From the NCBI GenBank assembly GCA_947643685.1, contig CANRXD010000033.1, positions 1 through 9,732 on the forward strand: a stretch of 9,732 nucleotides of DNA, given 5' to 3'. The translations under genes and the position numbers were made by a program. Within the stretch, counting starts at the first letter, position 1. Every line of letters starts with the position of its first letter. The notes under the pieces are model-generated. The model saw only the letters and a program-made list of their open reading frames with translations, was not told the DNA's origin and made no database searches. The stretch is from an uncultured Clostridium sp. Its GTDB lineage: Bacteria > Bacillota > Clostridia > Lachnospirales > Lachnospiraceae. This document shows, one piece after another, positions 1-7,192 of this stretch.

Positions 1-1
1 A

Positions 2-853
<852 letters not shown>

Positions 854-883
854 CCGCGAGTCCGCGCACTGCGGATTCAGCGG
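854..883 (+). other. Stable hairpin in the ilvC-ilvD intergenic region
   Basis: Directly after the ilvC stop, CCGC plus GAGTCCGC (854-865) pairs with GCGGATTC plus GCGG (871-878 and 880-883). This gives 12 base pairs with one G-U pair, one bulged A at 879 and a 5-nt loop. No run of T follows, so it does not look like an intrinsic terminator. It could set the ilvC:ilvD ratio by mRNA processing or 3'-end protection, or be a partial Rho-type stop. The function is inferred; only the pairing is seen. Confidence 0.6.
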
Positions 884-937
884 GCCCGTTCCCCCGAAAT
901 CCGTTCCCTAATCCATAATCCCCCTGGAGGAAATAAT

Positions 938-2584
938 ATGAATTCTGATAAAGTAAAGCTGGGTGTGGAGCATGCGCCGCACCGGTCCCTTTTAAAAGCA
1001 GATGGTTACAGCGACGAGCAGATGAGACGTCCGTTTGTGGGCTTGGTCAACTCTTTCAATGAAATCGCACCGGGCCATGTACATTTACAGGCCATTGCCA
1101 GAGCCGTAAAGGACGGTGTCCTTGCAGCAGGCGGAACCCCCATGGAGTTCAATACCATCGGTGTCTGCGACGGTATTGCCATGGGTCATGAAGGCATGCA
1201 TTTCTCTTTAAGCTCCCGTGAGCTGATTGCCGATACCATCGAGTGCATGGTAAAAGGCCATTGCTTTGATGCTCTTGTATTTATCCCCAACTGTGACAAA
1301 ATTGTACCAGGCATGCTGATGGCTGCTTTAAGGCTGAATCTGCCGTGTATTTTTGTATCCGGCGGCCCCATGCTGTCCATCGGCCAGAGAGACTTAAATT
1401 CCGTATTCGAGGCCGTGGGAGCAAGAAAAGCCAACTTAATCGACGACGATGAGCTCGCGGAAATCGAAGGAAGCAGCTGTCCTGGCTGCGGTTCCTGCTC
1501 CGGCATGTTCACTGCCAATTCCATGAACTGCCTGACAGAGGTCCTGGGCCTTGGCCTTCCGGGAAACGGAACGATTCCGGCCGTATATGCGGAGCGTACC
1601 CGCCTGGCAAAGAATGCAGGCATGCAGGTCATGAAGCTTCTTGAGAGGAATATCCGTCCGAGAGATATTATCAATGCAAAATCCTTCGAGAATGCCCTGA
1701 CTGCCGATATGGCGTTAGGCTGTTCCACAAACTCTGCTCTCCATCTTCCGGCCATTGCCCACGAGGCAGGAATTGAGTTCAATCTTCATATGATCAATGA
1801 CATCAGTGAGCGTACTCCGAATCTGTGCCATCTGGCGCCGGCCGGCCATCACCACATGCAGGATTTAATGCAGGCGGGCGGTATTTCGGCCGTATTAAAA
1901 CAGCTTCTGGATGCGGGAATGATTCATGGTGACTGTCTGACCGTGACCGGAAAAACCGTTGCCGAGAATGTGGCCAAAGCAGTAAACCGCAATGAAGAGG
2001 TAATCCGTCCCATGTCCAATCCCTATTCCAGGACAGGCGGCCTTGCCGTATTGTTTGGGAATCTGGCTCCCAACGGCGCAATTGTGAAACGCTCTGCCGT
2101 TAAGCCGGAGATGCTTGTTAATACCGGAACTGCCAGATGCTTTGATTCTGAGGAAGAGGCCATTGCCGCCATTTATGACGGGAAGATCGTTTCCGGAGAT
2201 GTGGTGGTGATCCGGTATGAGGGACCGTCCGGCGGTCCGGGTATGAGAGAAATGCTTTCTCCCACATCTGCAATCGCGGGAATGAAGTTAGATACCACTG
2301 TCGCCCTTTTGACAGACGGAAGATTTTCAGGCGCATCCCGTGGCGCAGCGATTGGGCATATCTCTCCGGAAGCGGCAGCAGGCGGCCCCATTGCCTATGT
2401 AAAGGACGGTGACAGGATCGCCATTGATATCCCCAACTATACCATTAAGCTCCTTGTTTCTGATGAGGAAATGGAGGAGAGAAAGAAGACCATGAAGTTA
2501 AGAGAACCAAAGAAACTGACCGGATATCTGAAACGGTATGCGAGAAACGTTTCTTCCGCAGACAAGGGAGCAATTGTAGAATAG
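938..2584 (+). CDS. ilvD: Dihydroxy-acid dehydratase
   Basis: This iron-sulfur enzyme dehydrates 2,3-dihydroxy-isovalerate and -methylvalerate to the 2-keto acids, the step after IlvC. The 548 residues are close to family length. Motifs in order are [13 protein letters not shown] (76-88), [12 protein letters not shown] (118-129, with a cluster Cys119 and the conserved Lys121), [18 protein letters not shown] (181-198, second cluster cysteine region) and the C-terminal signature [20 protein letters not shown]. The N-terminal block reads [13 protein letters not shown]. The PGH there, in place of the PCN or TCN seen in mycobacterial, plant and fungal [2Fe-2S] enzymes, matches the E. coli-like [4Fe-4S], oxygen-sensitive type. 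The start is fixed by GGAGG at 926-930, 7 nt before ATG. The next gene begins at the base after the stop codon, so the two are surely co-transcribed. Confidence 0.98.
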   Translation: MNSDKVKLGVEHAPHRSLLKADGYSDEQMRRPFVGLVNSFNEIAPGHVHLQAIARAVKDGVLAAGGTPMEFNTIGVCDGIAMGHEGMHFSLSSRELIADTIECMVKGHCFDALVFIPNCDKIVPGMLMAALRLNLPCIFVSGGPMLSIGQRDLNSVFEAVGARKANLIDDDELAEIEGSSCPGCGSCSGMFTANSMNCLTEVLGLGLPGNGTIPAVYAERTRLAKNAGMQVMKLLERNIRPRDIINAKSFENALTADMALGCSTNSALHLPAIAHEAGIEFNLHMINDISERTPNLCHLAPAGHHHMQDLMQAGGISAVLKQLLDAGMIHGDCLTVTGKTVAENVAKAVNRNEEVIRPMSNPYSRTGGLAVLFGNLAPNGAIVKRSAVKPEMLVNTGTARCFDSEEEAIAAIYDGKIVSGDVVVIRYEGPSGGPGMREMLSPTSAIAGMKLDTTVALLTDGRFSGASRGAAIGHISPEAAAGGPIAYVKDGDRIAIDIPNYTIKLLVSDEEMEERKKTMKLREPKKLTGYLKRYARNVSSADKGAIVE

Positions 2585-3898
2585 ATGAACCGGATTATTT
2601 CAAATCTGCTGGTATATGGACAGCTGCCAGAGGACTCTATCCTCTGGCAGCTTGCCGATATCTGTGAAAAATTAAAAAGCGGAACAGAATCCAGGGAAAC
2701 CCTGAGGACAAGAGTGTTCGGTCAGGTGAAAAATCTTCTGACAGTGGCCACGGATTATGCTTTCGATAAGAATTTGTGGCATAATTACCTGACCTTTCTT
2801 TTGATAACAAATGAAAATCCTTTTAGTCTTGTATGCGAAAAGATGGGCGCCCAGGAGGGTACTGTGAACTGCTTTGTAAAGCATGATTTTGAAACCTTTA
2901 TGAAGTTGTTTGAGTATGATTTTTCCTGGCTGGAAGAAGAGCTTTCCGTGGACTGCTTTACCCATCTGACCCACTATAAGGCGATACGCAAAAAAGAGCT
3001 GATGTACAATAAAAATGTCAGTGAAAAGGTCCGCACATTAAGCGAGAAGCTTGAAACGGCCAGGGATTCCGAGGAATTCTTCCGGCATGTGACAGACTTT
3101 TACAGGGATTATGGTGTGGGAATGTTTGGTTTAAATAAGGCTTTCCGGATTAAAGGAAACGAAGATGGCTCCATTGAATTTTTGCCGATCAATAATATGG
3201 ATACGGTGATGCTGGATGATTTGATCGGCTATGAGCTCCAGAAGCAAAAGCTGGTTGAAAATACCCGGGCATTTGTGGAAGGCAAGGCAGCCAATAATGT
3301 ACTTCTTTTCGGCGACAGCGGAACCGGAAAGTCCACCAGTATCAAAGCTATTGTAAATCAGTTTTACCCACAGGGCCTCAGAATGATTGAGATTTACAAA
3401 CATCAGTTTAAAAATCTCTCTGCTGTTATTGCCCGGATCAAGAACCGCAATTATAAATTTGTTATTTACATGGATGATCTTTCTTTTGAAGAATTTGAGG
3501 TGGAATATAAATTTTTAAAGGCAGTCATTGAAGGCGGGGTGGAGACAAAACCGGATAATGTGCTGATTTATGCCACCTCCAACCGAAGACATCTGATTAA
3601 AGAGACTTTAAGCGACAGAAATGACATGGAACATGGCGAGGACATGCACCGTTCCGACACCATGGAGGAAAAACTGTCCTTAGTGAACCGTTTCGGCCTT
3701 TCCATATTTTACGCGAAGCCCGATAAAAACGGCTTTAACGACATGGCTGTGAAGCTTGCAAGGCGGGCGGGAATCACCGAAGAGGAGATGTCTGACGAGG
3801 AAATTTGCTATGAGGCCAACCGGTTTGAAATGCGTGGCGGCGGCCTTTCCGGGCGGACGGCCCAGCAGTTCGTAAATTATCTTCTGACTGTCAAATAG
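2585..3898 (+). CDS. DUF815-family AAA+ ATPase of unknown function
   Basis: A 437-residue protein without signal peptide or obvious membrane segment, so presumably cytosolic. The N-terminal half (1-205) is helical and poorly characterised. The C-terminal half is a P-loop ATPase: Walker A GDSGTGKS (243-250), Walker B FVIYMDDLSFE (292-302, Asp297-Asp298), a YATSNRRHL sensor-1-like block (329-337) and GGLSGRTAQQF (419-429) with a possible sensor-2 Arg424. The phrases MDDLSFE, LKAVIEGG and ATSNRRHL are typical of DUF815 (PF05673). No substrate or partner is established for the family as far as I know. Its ATG directly abuts the ilvD stop (TAG-ATG), and the best Shine-Dalgarno, GGGAG at 2566-2570, is 14 nt away, so translation may rely on ribosomes finishing ilvD. 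No other in-frame Met occurs until residue 106. A terminator follows, making this the last gene of the ilv unit. Confidence 0.9.
   Translation: MNRIISNLLVYGQLPEDSILWQLADICEKLKSGTESRETLRTRVFGQVKNLLTVATDYAFDKNLWHNYLTFLLITNENPFSLVCEKMGAQEGTVNCFVKHDFETFMKLFEYDFSWLEEELSVDCFTHLTHYKAIRKKELMYNKNVSEKVRTLSEKLETARDSEEFFRHVTDFYRDYGVGMFGLNKAFRIKGNEDGSIEFLPINNMDTVMLDDLIGYELQKQKLVENTRAFVEGKAANNVLLFGDSGTGKSTSIKAIVNQFYPQGLRMIEIYKHQFKNLSAVIARIKNRNYKFVIYMDDLSFEEFEVEYKFLKAVIEGGVETKPDNVLIYATSNRRHLIKETLSDRNDMEHGEDMHRSDTMEEKLSLVNRFGLSIFYAKPDKNGFNDMAVKLARRAGITEEEMSDEEICYEANRFEMRGGGLSGRTAQQFVNYLLTVK
2622..2652 (+). repeat. Perfect 13-bp inverted repeat inside the start of the DUF815 gene
   Basis: AGCTGCCAGAGGA (2622-2634) and TCCTCTGGCAGCT (2640-2652) are exact reverse complements separated by the 5-nt loop CTCTA. 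The hairpin lies 38-68 nt into the coding region, over codons for QLPEDSILWQL, and would be very stable in mRNA. No T-run follows, so it is not a classical terminator. Its place just after an ilvD stop / ATPase start junction suggests a role in processing, stability or slowing ribosomes. That role is inference. Confidence 0.85.
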
Positions 3899-3904
3899 TA
3901 AACG

Positions 3905-3936
3905 ATCCCGGGCAGATTTTTGGACCGGGATTTTTT
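3905..3936 (+). terminator. Intrinsic terminator after the DUF815 gene
   Basis: ATCCCGG (3905-3911) pairs with CCGGGAT (3925-3931) across a 13-nt loop and runs into six T residues (3931-3936), 6 bp after the stop codon. It ends the ilvC-ilvD-ATPase transcript and separates it from spo0A. Confidence 0.85.
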
Positions 3937-3940
3937 CATT

Positions 3941-3957
3941 TGTCAATTCCTGTCGGA
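3941..3957 (+). promoter_or_regulatory. Two candidate 0A-box-like heptamers upstream of spo0A
   Basis: TGTCAAT (3941-3947) and TGTCGGA (3951-3957) each resemble the Spo0A~P binding core TGTCGAA: the second has one mismatch and the first has two. They are direct repeats exactly 10 bp apart, so on the same helix face, and lie just upstream of the predicted spo0A promoter. Autoregulation of spo0A by its own product is known in Bacillus; binding here is inferred. Confidence 0.35.
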
Positions 3958-3975
3958 ATTTGCGGCCGAATTGCG

Positions 3976-4005
3976 TTGCACCACTCTCCATACTGAGACT
4001 ATAAT
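3976..4005 (+). promoter_or_regulatory. Predicted sigma-A-type promoter of spo0A
   Basis: A perfect TATAAT at 4000-4005 is preceded, with an 18-bp spacer, by the weak -35 element TTGCAC (3976-3981). It sits downstream of the preceding terminator and would leave about 78 nt of untranslated leader before the spo0A ATG. I found no convincing sigma-H element. Confidence 0.6.
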
Positions 4006-4089
4006 TGAGATATTCGTATCCCGGGTTTTGGGAAAAAATGGAAAACCGGAGCGAGGCATCATTTATTGTGACAGTTCAGGAGGAGAAAT

Positions 4090-4899
4090 ATGGCAGAACT
4101 TTCGATTGCGATTGCGGATGATAACAGACAGACCTTAAATCTGTTGGGTGAAATACTGGAGAAAGAAGAAGGCATTCATGTTGTGGGAAAGGCGGATAAT
4201 GGCGAAGATGCCTACAAGATGATTGTAAAAACTAACCCGGATATTGTTCTTATGGACGTAATTATGCCGAGACTGGATGGAATTTCCGTGATGGAAAAGG
4301 TCAAAAATAACCCGCAGATGAAAGGAAGTCCGTCATTTATCATGGTAAGCGCCGCCAGCAGCCAGAATGTGACAGAAGATGCCTTTTGTTTCGGGGCCAA
4401 CTATTATATCATGAAGCCCTTCAGCAAGGACGATGTTCTGGATAAAATCCGAAGAGTGAGCAGCGGATGCGAAAAAAATGGTTCCGGAAATTCACGAAAC
4501 AGAAGGGTGATACAGCCCTATCTGGATAAGACGGCTTACATGGAGCAGAATCTGGAAACAGACGTGACCCAGATGCTGCATGAAATCGGAATCCCCGCAC
4601 ATATTAAAGGATACCAGTATCTGAGGGATGCCATCATCATGTCAGTGCAGGATTCGGAAATGCTGTCCTCGGTGACCAAGATTTTATATCCCACCATTGC
4701 AAAGAAACACCAGACTACGCCAAGCCGTGTGGAAAGAGCCATCCGACATGCCATTGAGGTGGCCTGGAGCAGGGGAAAAATGGACACCATCAATGCGCTG
4801 TTCGGATACACCGTCAGCGGCGGAAAGGGAAAGCCGACCAATTCAGAATTTGTTGCGCTGATTGCTGATAAAATCAGGCTGGATTACAAAAGAATTTAA
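4090..4899 (+). CDS. spo0A: Sporulation master regulator Spo0A
   Basis: A response regulator that, when phosphorylated, binds 0A boxes and switches cells into sporulation; in clostridia it is phosphorylated directly by orphan sensor kinases. Length (269 residues) is typical. The receiver domain (about 4-123) has the acidic pair Asp10-Asp11, phosphoacceptor Asp56 in [13 protein letters not shown], Ser87 and Lys109 in YYIMKPF. After a short linker, the DNA-binding domain (about 145-269) carries the family hallmark [18 protein letters not shown] (212-229), then FGYTVS and [17 protein letters not shown]. These blocks are almost invariant in endospore formers and distinguish it from other response regulators. 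The start is set by AGGAGGAG (4078-4085), 4 nt from ATG. In most spore-forming Firmicutes spoIVB lies just upstream; here the neighbours are the DUF815 ATPase and glgA. That could mean a relocated gene or a second Spo0A copy. No clear intrinsic terminator follows the stop. Confidence 0.96.
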   Translation: MAELSIAIADDNRQTLNLLGEILEKEEGIHVVGKADNGEDAYKMIVKTNPDIVLMDVIMPRLDGISVMEKVKNNPQMKGSPSFIMVSAASSQNVTEDAFCFGANYYIMKPFSKDDVLDKIRRVSSGCEKNGSGNSRNRRVIQPYLDKTAYMEQNLETDVTQMLHEIGIPAHIKGYQYLRDAIIMSVQDSEMLSSVTKILYPTIAKKHQTTPSRVERAIRHAIEVAWSRGKMDTINALFGYTVSGGKGKPTNSEFVALIADKIRLDYKRI

Positions 4900-4936
4900 A
4901 AAAATGATGGACCTACTTTCTTAATTTAGCGAGATG

Positions 4937-4954
4937 TGTTATACTGAATATAAT
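4937..4954 (+). promoter_or_regulatory. Predicted promoter region for glgA
   Basis: An extended -10 element, TG-T-TATACT (4937-4945), is followed closely by a perfect TATAAT (4949-4954). Neither has a good -35 box; TTTCTT (4917-4922) is 17 bp upstream of the first. The extended TG motif can compensate for that. Transcription from here would give a glgA leader of nearly 190 nt. Confidence 0.5.
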
Positions 4955-4990
4955 CGTAAAGGCTATTTAAGGTTACAGTTCGCGGGGCAG

Positions 4991-5052
4991 GGAAAACCGG
5001 ACGAAAAATAGACGTCAAGCTTGCTTGTAAGACGATTTTCGCCCGGTTTTCC
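4991..5052 (+). repeat. Long near-perfect inverted repeat in the glgA leader
   Basis: The arms are 4991-5007 and 5036-5052. They pair at 16 of 17 positions, with a single A-C mismatch at 5001/5042. The 28-nt loop contains a further CGTC/GACG pairing (5013-5016 with 5031-5034). The right arm is followed by ACATTGGG with no T-run, so it is not a standard terminator, although it might weaken read-through from spo0A. It could be a regulatory leader structure or the remnant of a small dispersed repeat. Confidence 0.8.
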
Positions 5053-5057
5053 ACATT

Positions 5058-5102
5058 GGGCGGCCGCCCGATGCTTCTTGTCCGCGTGCCGCGGACAAAA
5101 AG
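5058..5102 (+). other. GC palindrome and second strong hairpin in the glgA leader
   Basis: GGGCGGCCGCCC (5058-5069) is a perfect 12-bp palindrome. Just after it, TTGTCCGCG (5078-5086) and CGCGGACAA (5090-5098) form a 9-bp perfect stem with a 3-nt loop, extendable past one mismatch by CTT/AAG (5074-5076 with 5100-5102). No U-tract follows. The hairpin ends about 30 nt before the glgA Shine-Dalgarno, so it could affect transcript stability or translation start; this is inferred. Confidence 0.65.
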
Positions 5103-5131
5103 ATGGCCCTCGAGAACAGTAACATTTAAAC

Positions 5132-5138
5132 GGAAGGA
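5132..5138 (+). promoter_or_regulatory. Shine-Dalgarno that fixes the glgA start
   Basis: GGAAGGA sits 10 nt before the ATG at 5149. In-frame ATGs at 5056 and 5071 lie upstream, but they fall in the palindrome and hairpin region, lack a Shine-Dalgarno and would add about 31 unrelated residues. The family N-terminus MKKVLFVASEAVPFIKTGGLADV begins at 5149. Confidence 0.8.
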
Positions 5139-5148
5139 TGGGTTCAGA

Positions 5149-6594
5149 ATGAAGAAAGTTTTGTTTGTTGCTTCGGAAGCAGTTCCTTTTATTAAAACGG
5201 GCGGTCTGGCAGACGTTGTAGGCTCCCTGCCGAAATGCTTTGACAAAAAGTATTTCGATGTACGGGTTATGATACCGAAATATCTTTGTATTAAGGAACA
5301 GTTTCGTAATGAAATGACATACCTTGGCCATTTTTATATGGATTATCTGGGACAGAGCCGTTATGTGGGAATCCTTCAGTACGTGTATGAGGGGATTACC
5401 TTCTACTTTATTGATAATGAGAGCTATTTCTGGGGATATAAGCCCTATGGTGACTGGTTCTATGATCTGGAGAAGTTTTCCTTCTTCTCGCAGGCGGCGT
5501 TATCTGCCCTTCCGGTCATCGGCTGGAAACCAGATGTGGTACACTGTCATGACTGGCAGACGGGCCTGATCCCTGTATACTTAAAGGGCCGTTTCCATGA
5601 CGGGGAATTTTTCAGGGATATGAAGTCGGTTATGACCATTCACAATCTGAAATTCCAGGGTGTGTGGGATGTGAAAACCATCCAGAGATTTTCCGGACTT
5701 CCGGATTATTATTTTACTCCGGATAAACTGGAAGCATATAAAGACGGAAATATGCTAAAAGGCGGTCTGGTTTATGCAGACGCTATTACAACCGTAAGCA
5801 ATACCTATGCGGATGAGATCAAGACTCCGTTCTATGGAGAGGGTCTGGACGGACTGATGCGTGCCCGTGCCAATGATCTGCGCGGAATTGTAAACGGGAT
5901 TGACTATGACGACTTCAATCCGGAAACAGATACATTCATCGCACAGAATTACAATGCAAGGAATTTCCGCAAGGAAAAAATAAAAAATAAGCGTGCGCTT
6001 CAGGAAGAACTGGGACTTGCAAGAGATGATAAGAAATTCATGATCGGCATCGTGTCCCGGCTGACAGATCAGAAAGGCCTGGATTTGATTCAGTGCGTTA
6101 TGGATGAAATCTGTACAGAGGATGTACAGCTGGTAGTTCTGGGAACAGGGGATGCGAAGTACGAGAACATGTTCCGTCATTATGACTGGAAATATCATGA
6201 TCGGGTGTCTGCTCAGATTTATTATTCTGAACCCCTGTCTCATAAGATTTACGCGGCCTGCGATGCATTCCTGATGCCGTCCCTGTTTGAACCCTGCGGT
6301 TTAAGCCAGCTGATGGCTCTTCGCTATGGCACTGTTCCGATTGTCCGCGAGACAGGCGGTCTTAAGGATACTGTATGGCCCTATAACGAGTATGAGGGAA
6401 CCGGAACCGGCTTCTCCTTTACCAATTACAATGCCCACGAAATGTTAAATATTATCCGCTATGCAAAGTATATTTATTACGATAAGAAGCGGGAATGGAA
6501 CAAGATCATTGACAGGGGTATGGCAGTGGATTTCTCCTGGAATACATCCGCGAAGAAGTATCAGGAGCTCTATGACTGGCTTATCGGATATTAA
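5149..6594 (+). CDS. glgA: Glycogen synthase (ADP-glucose type, GT5)
   Basis: This enzyme transfers glucose from ADP-glucose to the non-reducing end of a growing alpha-1,4-glucan in the cytosol, building glycogen as carbon reserve. From the ATG at 5149 the protein has 481 residues, matching the bacterial family (about 477). The N-terminal GT5 domain begins MKKVLFVASEAVPF with the ADP-glucose-binding KTGGL (16-20) and contains VHCHDWQTGL and TIHNLKFQG. The C-terminal GT-B domain contains GIVSRLTDQKGLDL and FEPCGLSQLMALRYGTVPI (Glu381, equivalent to catalytic-site E377 of E. coli) followed by ETGGLKDTV. Other glycogen genes (glgC, glgB, glgP) are not in the window, so glgA is detached from a classical glg operon here. 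It is likely co-transcribed with the DUF212 gene 40 bp downstream. Sporulating clostridia commonly store a glucan before sporulation, so lying next to spo0A is suggestive but proves nothing. Confidence 0.97.
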   Translation: MKKVLFVASEAVPFIKTGGLADVVGSLPKCFDKKYFDVRVMIPKYLCIKEQFRNEMTYLGHFYMDYLGQSRYVGILQYVYEGITFYFIDNESYFWGYKPYGDWFYDLEKFSFFSQAALSALPVIGWKPDVVHCHDWQTGLIPVYLKGRFHDGEFFRDMKSVMTIHNLKFQGVWDVKTIQRFSGLPDYYFTPDKLEAYKDGNMLKGGLVYADAITTVSNTYADEIKTPFYGEGLDGLMRARANDLRGIVNGIDYDDFNPETDTFIAQNYNARNFRKEKIKNKRALQEELGLARDDKKFMIGIVSRLTDQKGLDLIQCVMDEICTEDVQLVVLGTGDAKYENMFRHYDWKYHDRVSAQIYYSEPLSHKIYAACDAFLMPSLFEPCGLSQLMALRYGTVPIVRETGGLKDTVWPYNEYEGTGTGFSFTNYNAHEMLNIIRYAKYIYYDKKREWNKIIDRGMAVDFSWNTSAKKYQELYDWLIGY

Positions 6595-6634
6595 ACAAAA
6601 AAGGGACTGATTATCTGACAGCACGGAGGAAACC

Positions 6635-7093
6635 ATGACTATTTGGGATGAGATACTTGGAAACCAGGTGCTGATATGTTCTGTCCTGGGCTGGACAGTG
6701 GCGCAGGTGCTGAAGACCATCATTGACGTGGTTTTGAATCACTCTTTTAACCCTGAAAGACTTTTCGGTTCCGGCGGAATGCCAAGTTCCCATTCAGCGA
6801 CCGTATGTTCACTGGCGACAGCATCCGGAATGAAATACGGCCTGGGGAGTTTTGAGTTTGCCGTCAGCTTTGTTCTGGCCATGGTGGTCATGTATGATGC
6901 CATGGGGGTAAGAAGGGAAACGGGAAAGCAGGCACAGCTTTTAAACAGCGTATTCTTTGAAAACATTTTGAATCTGGATGGGGTGTTCCTCCAGGAAAAA
7001 TTAAAAGAGTACGTGGGCCATACACCGCTTCAGGTGGCGGCCGGGGCTGTGCTGGGAATCGGAATGTCCGTATTCATCGGCGGAATGTATTAA
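6635..7093 (+). CDS. yuiD: Divergent PAP2 / DUF212 family small membrane protein
   Basis: A 152-residue protein with the hallmarks of the divergent PAP2 family (PF02681, like B. subtilis YuiD): SGGMPSSHSA (46-55), VMYDAMGVRRETGKQA (85-100) and EYVGHTPLQVAAGA (125-138). The SSH and GHTP blocks echo the phosphatase motifs of PAP2 lipid phosphatases, so a membrane phosphatase acting on a lipid or isoprenoid phosphate is a plausible guess; I know of no proven substrate. Hydrophobic segments at about 11-33, 74-91 and 131-150 suggest an inner-membrane protein. The start is supported by GGAGGA (6625-6630), 4 nt before ATG. It lies 40 bp after glgA with no terminator or promoter between, so it probably shares the glgA transcript, without an obvious functional link. 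Family assignment is firm; function is open. Confidence 0.93.
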   Translation: MTIWDEILGNQVLICSVLGWTVAQVLKTIIDVVLNHSFNPERLFGSGGMPSSHSATVCSLATASGMKYGLGSFEFAVSFVLAMVVMYDAMGVRRETGKQAQLLNSVFFENILNLDGVFLQEKLKEYVGHTPLQVAAGAVLGIGMSVFIGGMY

Positions 7094-7122
7094 AACTGGA
7101 AAAAATTGAAAAAGTTTGTGAA

Positions 7123-7154
7123 GAGGGATGTTGCAATATCTGGCAACATCCCTT
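7123..7154 (+). terminator. Perfect 10-bp dyad after the DUF212 gene; terminator and/or operator
   Basis: GGGATGTTGC (7125-7134) and GCAACATCCC (7143-7152) are exact reverse complements with an 8-nt loop, extendable by an A-T and a G-U pair to 7123/7154. The following TTATAATATTAT is T-rich but interrupted, so as a terminator it is only fair. The dyad also spans the -35 box and spacer of the predicted ppdK promoter, which is where a repressor operator would sit. Confidence 0.6.
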
Positions 7155-7159
7155 ATAAT
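7131..7159 (+). promoter_or_regulatory. Predicted sigma-A promoter of ppdK
   Basis: TTGCAA (7131-7136) and a perfect TATAAT (7154-7159) with the ideal 17-bp spacer make this the best promoter match in the window. Transcription would start near 7166 and leave about 190 nt of leader. The -35 box lies within the left arm and loop of the inverted repeat at 7125-7152, so binding of a regulator to that dyad would block RNA polymerase. Confidence 0.65.
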
Positions 7160-7164
7160 ATTAT

Positions 7165-7192
7165 CAGACCGTTTTCCGGCCGGCTGTTTTTT
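7165..7192 (+). terminator. Possible second terminator hairpin with U6 tract
   Basis: CAG-A-CCG (7165-7171) can pair with CGG-CTG (7181-7186), with the A at 7168 bulged, around a 9-nt loop. Six T residues follow (7187-7192). The stem is short, but the U-tract is better than that of the preceding dyad. It would act on transcripts arriving from glgA/DUF212; it also lies at the very 5' end of the predicted ppdK transcript. Confidence 0.4.

Noticed and set aside
1186..1782. 198-codon open frame on the minus strand
   Set aside because: It lies wholly antisense to ilvD, whose translation is continuous and canonical; the peptide has no recognisable motif and is a codon-bias shadow.
3920..4138. 72-codon plus-strand open frame before spo0A
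   Set aside because: It begins inside the terminator, runs through the spo0A promoter and Shine-Dalgarno, overlaps the spo0A start out of frame and has no ribosome binding site.
4991..5052. The long inverted repeat as the spo0A intrinsic terminator
   Set aside because: No T-run follows the right arm on either strand, and a likely promoter lies between spo0A and the repeat.
5056..5148. Longer glgA start at ATG 5056 (or 5071)
   Set aside because: The added residues do not resemble any GlgA N-terminus, the ATGs lie in palindromic and hairpin DNA without a Shine-Dalgarno, and ATG 5149 has both a good Shine-Dalgarno and the family N-terminus.
5755..6243. 162-codon open frame on the minus strand
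   Set aside because: Antisense to the C-terminal half of glgA; low-complexity shadow with no family resemblance.
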